Origin: Aurelia coerulea
Lineage: Eukaryota > Cnidaria > Scyphozoa > Semaeostomeae > Ulmaridae
NCBI GenBank assembly: GCA_039566865.1
Contig: CM076961.1
Location: 565,501-629,500 of the forward strand
Length of the DNA stretch: 64,000 nucleotides
Direction: 5' to 3'
The translations under genes and the position numbers were made by a program. Under the pieces are notes generated by a model. That model was not told the origin of the DNA and made no database searches. It worked only from the letters and a program-made list of their open reading frames with translations. Below are positions 58,913-64,000 of the stretch, piece by piece (position 1 is the stretch's first letter; each line of letters opens with the position of its first letter).

Positions 58913-60077
58913 AGACAGACAAAAGTTCGTTTTCTTGCTAAGATGTTAGGAGCGAAATGTTTATCATTAAACAAACGATTGAAAAACTGAGATTCTACTG
59001 TAACAAATTGCCGGCCCCGCCCCTTCGGAACAACAGCCCTCGGCCCCCATACATTTGGCCCTTAAATACCCAGGCATTTTTAATTCCTAAATTGCCTTAT
59101 TGTATCCAAGTTTACATTAATCCGTACGTTGCCATTTCATTTCAAAATCACAAAGTTTGCAGCCCTTACGAGCTCAGGAAAGTCGTTTCAAATGTTGTCA
59201 GAGCTGCCACCCGACAGAGCGGTCATTTGGTCCTCGCTAGACACATTGGGTAGAATTTCACAAACAAACAAGCGAGTGCGATTTTTGATGACATGGTATC
59301 AGTATAAATCTGTATAAATTCCGGAACAAGAAGACAGTGTTAAAAATTAAAAAACTTAAGTAAATTAGGGCCTCGGTACCGCGGGTCGGGGAGCCAGGGC
59401 TGGCGACCTAAAATTGCCCTGAGATCTCGATCTATGAATCTGGAAATCCAGGTTAAATATCCCTGTATTCACGAAGCTTAACGATGATAATACAAAAGCA
59501 CATAATGGTAATATTGAAACATTAAGGCTATTAGATGTCATAAAATTAATATAAGAAAAATTGGGGCAACTGCTTGGAAAAATGGTAAAGTAATATCACT
59601 TGGGAAGATCGTTACGTAGGAGAGTGGAAAATGTGTACACAGTGCAATGTGACAGGATCTGCCTGGATAAAATCTTGGTCAGTAACTGTTCTTACAAAGA
59701 TTCGGGTCTATATCTAAATATAATGTGACTGGATATTGCTGTCGCGAGACGTTCATACGAAGTTGGTCGGAATGATCTACATCAATAGTAAAATATGTAA
59801 AATTTAAAAAGATTTGAAAATATAAGTAGAGCCACCGAGTGCTTCTAGAGTATGTTACTACCAGATGACGCGAATTTCTGAACACAGCTACTTCTAACTA
59901 AGTAGATTCCTCTTCAAACATTATATCAAAACTTAGTCTTTCAGTCATTGCTGGTATGGATTCAGAAGAGAAAGAAAGAGAACCACACCACCACTTTCTT
60001 CTTAAGCAGAGATCAACAACCAGGGCCACGGAGAAGGGGACTAAAGAAGGACAACCCCCAAGGAAGCAATTAGCAAA
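58913..60077. other. no gene recognised
   Basis: A C-rich patch near 59010-59050 and a 98-codon plus-strand frame at 58957-59253 without recognised domains. Confidence 0.5.
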
Positions 60078-60645
60078 AATTACCTCCCTCAGGGATCAGT
60101 GCTTGGCACGATGTTATTCAATATTCGATTTCTCTATGAGACATTGATGACCATTGATCAGAATATTATTTTGAATATACAGTATCTAGGTACAGTGAAA
60201 GCCCGTCATTTTCTTTAAAAGATCTGCAAACAATTGTAACACTAAAAGATATTGAAAATGACCTCCCTCAGGGATCAGTGCTTGGTACGATGTTATTCAA
60301 TATTCAATTTCTCCATGAGATGTTGATGAGCATTAATTAGAATGTTATTTAGAATGTAAAGCATCTAGGTACAGCGAAAGCCCGTGATTTCTTTCGAAAG
60401 ATCTGCAAACAATTATAACACTAAAAGATATTGAAAATGACCTCCCTCAGGGATCAATGCTTGGTACGATGTTATTCAATAATCGATTTCTTTATGTGAT
60501 GTTGATGAGTTATGACTTGCTATGTTATTTAGAATACAAAACGAACAGAAACAGTGACATGAAATGAAAAGGCTTCGCCAACACGCACATTCCTGACCTT
60601 CCTCAGGGATCAGTGCTTGGGACAATCATATTCAGTACTTGATGT
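60078..60645 (+). repeat. 179-bp tandem repeat carrying a reverse-transcriptase motif
   Basis: ACCTCCCTCAGGGATCAGTG recurs at 60082, 60261, 60440 and (as ACCTTCCTCAGGG) 60596. In one frame every copy reads LPQGSVLGT(M/I)(L/I)F, the conserved PQGSxLGPxLF block of non-LTR retrotransposon reverse transcriptases (Pro-Gln-Gly at its core). Units also share GCCCGT.ATTTCTTT, AGATCTGCAAACAATT and CACTAAAAGATATTGAAAAT. No catalytic YADD block or continuous frame follows, so this is a LINE fragment captured and amplified as a tandem repeat, not an active element. Confidence 0.75.
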
Positions 60646-60904
60646 GACGTTGATGACGGCGAATCAACACACTTATCCTGGAGTATACAGCCACAAGAAA
60701 CAGTGATAAGAAATTAACTGACTATGACACATTATTAAATCTTTCTTCTTTCTCTCAACTCTTATCTCAAGATTTTACTGTGACTAGCAAGACAGAAATA
60801 TTTAGTACGTAGTTCCGTTGCCAAAAGCGATTTCAAGCTGTCATAACTACCATATTTATCAAAAATTATATGTTTAGAGACCTTCATAAACAGAAATCTA
60901 AAGG

Positions 60905-61250
60905 TGCTTTAACTCATGTCGCATGGGGCGGACGTCAACGGTATCACATTTTTCATTTCGTTACACGTTGCAGCTAATACTAAAACTATACTTACTTTAA
61001 GAGCAACTCAAGAAAGCCTTAATCAAAATGGCTACTTATTTCAATCATATCCCGTTTCTTTTCAGCAGACTTGCCTAGTGTCGCATTTTTCATTTCATTT
61101 CGCGTTGCAGCTAATCCTAAAACTATACTCACTTTAAGAGCAGCTCAAGACAGCCTAAATCAAAATGGCTACTTATTCCTATCAAATCCCGTTTCTTTTT
61201 AGCGGACTTGCCTAATGTCGCATTTTTCATTTCATTTCACGTTGCAGTTA
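60905..61250. repeat. tandem repeat, about 137-bp unit, 2.5 copies
   Basis: CATTTTTCATTTC.TT, CGTTGCAGCTAAT.CTAAAAC and AATCAAAATGGCTACTTATT recur near 60945, 61083 and 61221. Confidence 0.9.
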
Positions 61251-61809
61251 ATCCCTGTGCTCCTATGTTATTAAATAACTCGCCACCTTAATGGCCGTTA
61301 AGCTTTGTAACAGTCGACTGTCCAAATAAACGAAAACTCACAAGACGAAGGTTATAGCGGGTTATCCTACCAATGACCCAAATCAAAGGAGGCCGACCTC
61401 AAACGAGACGATATCCACCCCCGCCTCGTTACCAACATGATTATGAGACAGTTTGGCATAGCAACAATTCCTATATCATGGCAACAATGCACTGTTTGCA
61501 TTAAAACGGCCTAAGAACAAATCTCTGGTCAAAACTAAACAAAATGCCATTGAGTATTCGAATTCTTCAAACCTCTAAATAATTGTAACAAAAGAGAAGC
61601 CCTATTCCAAATTTGCTAGCTATTAACGAGATCTTTCTACTTTGCATGCAGCCATTTTTCTTGTCTTTGCTAGGCTACATAAAACGATAGTCACTGCTCA
61701 GAAACTGAATAATCCTTCTAACTTTCTTCATACAGTAAAAAAAAACCCGCATACAAGGAACTGCAGAGTAAGGACCGTCATGCTGATTTTTGCCCAATTA
61801 AGCACCGTA
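61251..61809. other. no gene recognised
   Basis: Unique sequence. The plus-strand frame of 125 codons at 61642-62019 runs into the MITE at 61810 and is not supported as a gene. Confidence 0.5.
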
Positions 61810-62128
61810 AAGGGGCTCCGTCGCCAAAATGTAAACAAAACGATGATTTTGCAGTTTTTAGAAAGGTGGTGTCATATAGGTAGGATTTTCATATTTTTCC
61901 AAAATGAAAGTTGCTGTATGGACATATATAATTGTACTTCACTAAGGAATAAACCAAACATCCATATCTTCTACGATTGCTCAGATATAACTGGATCTTT
62001 AACGGTCACTTTTTGGTAGCTAGGGTGAACCCACCAAACAAACTGCAGAAAACAATGGATGAACAATAGATAATTGGTGACACCTGCGAGTTTACGGATT
62101 TGTTTATTGTTTGGCGACGGAGCCCCTT
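61810..62128. mobile_element. family-E MITE (TA target)
   Basis: 319 bp flanked by TA (61808-61809 and 62129-62130). The ends are AAGGGGCTCCGTCGCCAAAA and, read inwards from the right, AAGGGGCTCCGTCGCCAAAC, each followed within a few bases by AAACAAA. No transposase. The TA duplication fits Tc1/mariner-type mobilisation. Confidence 0.87.
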
Positions 62129-63006
62129 TAAATATAAGAATCACTAGATGCATGGATAGGAGCAATGTGAGTCTGCTTCAAGATATCACAGGTAAGCGGG
62201 TTTTTACTGTATGCCCATCCTCCAACTTGCCCAGTCAAATTCTTTTGTGCGAAGGAATGCTCCACTTCACAAAGATTTGTCCTAGGTTTTGGTTTTTTAG
62301 CCTGTCTTATATAGCCCATCTGATAATCTGTTTTAGACTAAACCGCTCTCCCCAGGCTCTATAACAACGAAATGTCCAGTTAAACATAACAGCAATTCAA
62401 TTCAACATATGGAATATACGTAACCTGCTGCAACAACTCAACTACATTGAACCCTCTAACGTTTCCCACATTATGCAATTCAACCATGTCTAGATTTTCT
62501 TGCACAACGAATTATGCATCGCATTGTCTCTTATGGATCATTAAATTTTTCATAGTTTTTCTGGCTTTGAATAGTTAAAACGGCGAGAACTACATGTGCG
62601 TTCAGTAGCCCTCAAACCATTAACAGCTTCACACGACACCCAAACACAAGGATAGTGTTAACAACATAATATAATCATTATTTCTATATCTTCTATTGAT
62701 TATGTATCGTAACCAACGGAAGAACTTACTGGTCTCACACTATACCCAGATGTTTCATAATAGCCTGATTAGCGTAACAGAGGCTGTGTACTTGAAATGA
62801 GGCTGAAAATGACCACTACCAAATGATTGACATGCTGGGTGATGCCCAACGCAGCTACTTTGGACCTCCAACAACAACAACAATAAAAACAACATCCAAA
62901 ATGTCGATTGCTCCACTGGCAGTAGGCCTAAGTACTATGGTGCGCCACATTCATCCAACTAATAACCGAAATAGGCCTTCAAAAAAGCAAGTAACTAGCC
63001 TAATCA
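62129..63006. other. no gene recognised
   Basis: Unique sequence; frames below 100 codons without domains. Confidence 0.5.
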
Positions 63007-63215
63007 TAGTGCTGCAAGCCACTTTCAAAAGAAGGCTGCTTACTCCTTAGCAAACCGCTTAAAAACTGTACTACACTTATAGTGCTGCAAGCCACTTCCA
63101 AAAGAAGGCAGCTTACTCCTTAGCAAACCGCTTAAAAACTGTACTATACTTATAGTGCTGCAAGCGACGTCCCAAAAGAAGGCAGCAAACCGCTTAGCAA
63201 ACCGCTTAAAACATG
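63007..63215. repeat. 73-bp tandem repeat, 2.9 copies
   Basis: TAGTGCTGCAAGCCACTT starts at 63007 and 63080, and as TAGTGCTGCAAGCGACGT at 63153. Each is followed by AAAAGAAGGC.GC and AGCAAACCGCTTAAAA. The third unit lacks CTTACTCCTTAG and repeats AAACCGCTTAGC instead. Confidence 0.95.
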
Positions 63216-63814
63216 TACTTTTTATCAACGTTGCCTGAAACTAAAAGATGTCCTCACAAACTCGGCTACTACAACCCAATTAAAGTGCTCAGCATCAGCC
63301 CATTGCATCACAAAATTGAACAGTCTCACCCCCCGACACTGGCCTAACTTTGTCCCTGTCATTAACCAAAACGTTATTCTTTACGAACGTGTGTGTTGGT
63401 TAAGGATCAAGCTATGTAAAGCAAGTCGCCCGTTAAGCTAACACGATCGTTTCATCAGACCACCTATGATAATATAGTCAAGATTTTGTTTATTTTCGTG
63501 ATTATTGAAAGCCACTTTCCACGAACTGTTTAAAGTCTGGACGTGACTCAAAAGCACAGCTGAACCATAACAAAATGATGCCGCTAAAGTTAAACCCTTA
63601 CTTAGTATTTCCCAATTTGCAAAATCTGACACCAAATAAACAGATAGTTCTACAGTTTTTGAATATAGAAACCCTTGAATTGTTCAAAATTGATACACAA
63701 TTTTATGCAAGCATTGCAGTAGACTTAAAACCATTTTAGTAAGGTTTTAAAACTTTAAAATATATGTATATACTAACTGCAGCAATGATAGATTTGGCAG
63801 GAGAACGTGGCCTA
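63216..63814. other. no gene recognised
   Basis: AT-rich unique sequence. Confidence 0.5.
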
Positions 63815-63975
63815 AAAGACCTACTAGCCATGTTAAAAAGCGATATTTGTCTACATTTTACAGAAATCTGACAAGTTTTCACACGTGCACAACAATGATT
63901 GAAGCAATAACAGATATAGAGCTATTCTACTCCATATCTGAACTGAACATATAACGTAAAAGCTCTATTAAGCCC
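63815..63975. mobile_element. decayed family-A MITE
   Basis: CCTAAAAGACCTACTAGCCATGTT, ACGTGCACAACAATGATTGAAG and CGTAAAAGCTCTATTAAG correspond in order to the left end, centre and right end of family A, but with many substitutions. An old copy if correct. Confidence 0.4.
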
Positions 63976-64000
63976 ACCTTCCTAATAAGCCCCTTCCCCC

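Noticed and set aside
61642..62019. 125-codon plus-strand protein
   Set aside because: Its 3' part lies within the family-E MITE and it has no recognisable domain.

Overview
This is AT-rich nuclear DNA from a eukaryote, most likely a marine invertebrate animal. There are no prokaryote-style gene clusters, no rRNA operon, no CRISPR array and no reading frame longer than about 170 codons outside repeats. The longest open frames all lie in tandem repeats. Hairpin and poly-G transposon ends of the kinds seen here, tRNA- and 5S-derived SINEs and a telomere-like TTAGGG tract fit a metazoan. I lean weakly towards a cnidarian, from memory of similar transposon ends and not from any search.

Layout. 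Bases 1 to about 7676 are the end of a large 69-bp satellite array that runs off the left edge and shows higher-order structure. From 7.7 kb to the end is intergenic or intronic DNA filled with small non-autonomous DNA transposons (MITEs), foldback elements, SINEs and minisatellites. I name five families for reference. A: ends ATAGACCTTTTAGCTATTCT, about ten copies. C: ends like CTTAAAGGGT, three copies. D: ends CCCAGGGGGGCACTC, two copies. P: ends CCCGGGGGGGGG, one copy. E: ends AAGGGGCTCCGTCGCC, one copy. Several are nested, which gives relative ages. Examples are a Harbinger-type MITE inside a foldback at 19.9-20.9 kb, a family-A copy inside a mariner-like element at 41.9-42.6 kb, and a family-D copy inside a tandem array at 38.1-39.3 kb.

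Genes. Only two pieces of protein-coding sequence look plausible, both on the minus strand. One is a 5' coding exon at 28958-29077 with a signal peptide or signal anchor and a consensus splice donor. The other is a terminal exon at 10889-11071 with a strong splice acceptor and a Cys pattern like the last part of the Dickkopf/prokineticin (colipase) fold. Both junctions are phase 0, so they could belong to one gene with an 18-kb span, but I found no convincing middle exon.

Most of the rest is repeat biology: who inserted into what, which palindromes are young (identical arms, intact target-site duplications), and a 179-bp tandem repeat built around a reverse-transcriptase motif. Long stretches with nothing recognisable are stated as such.
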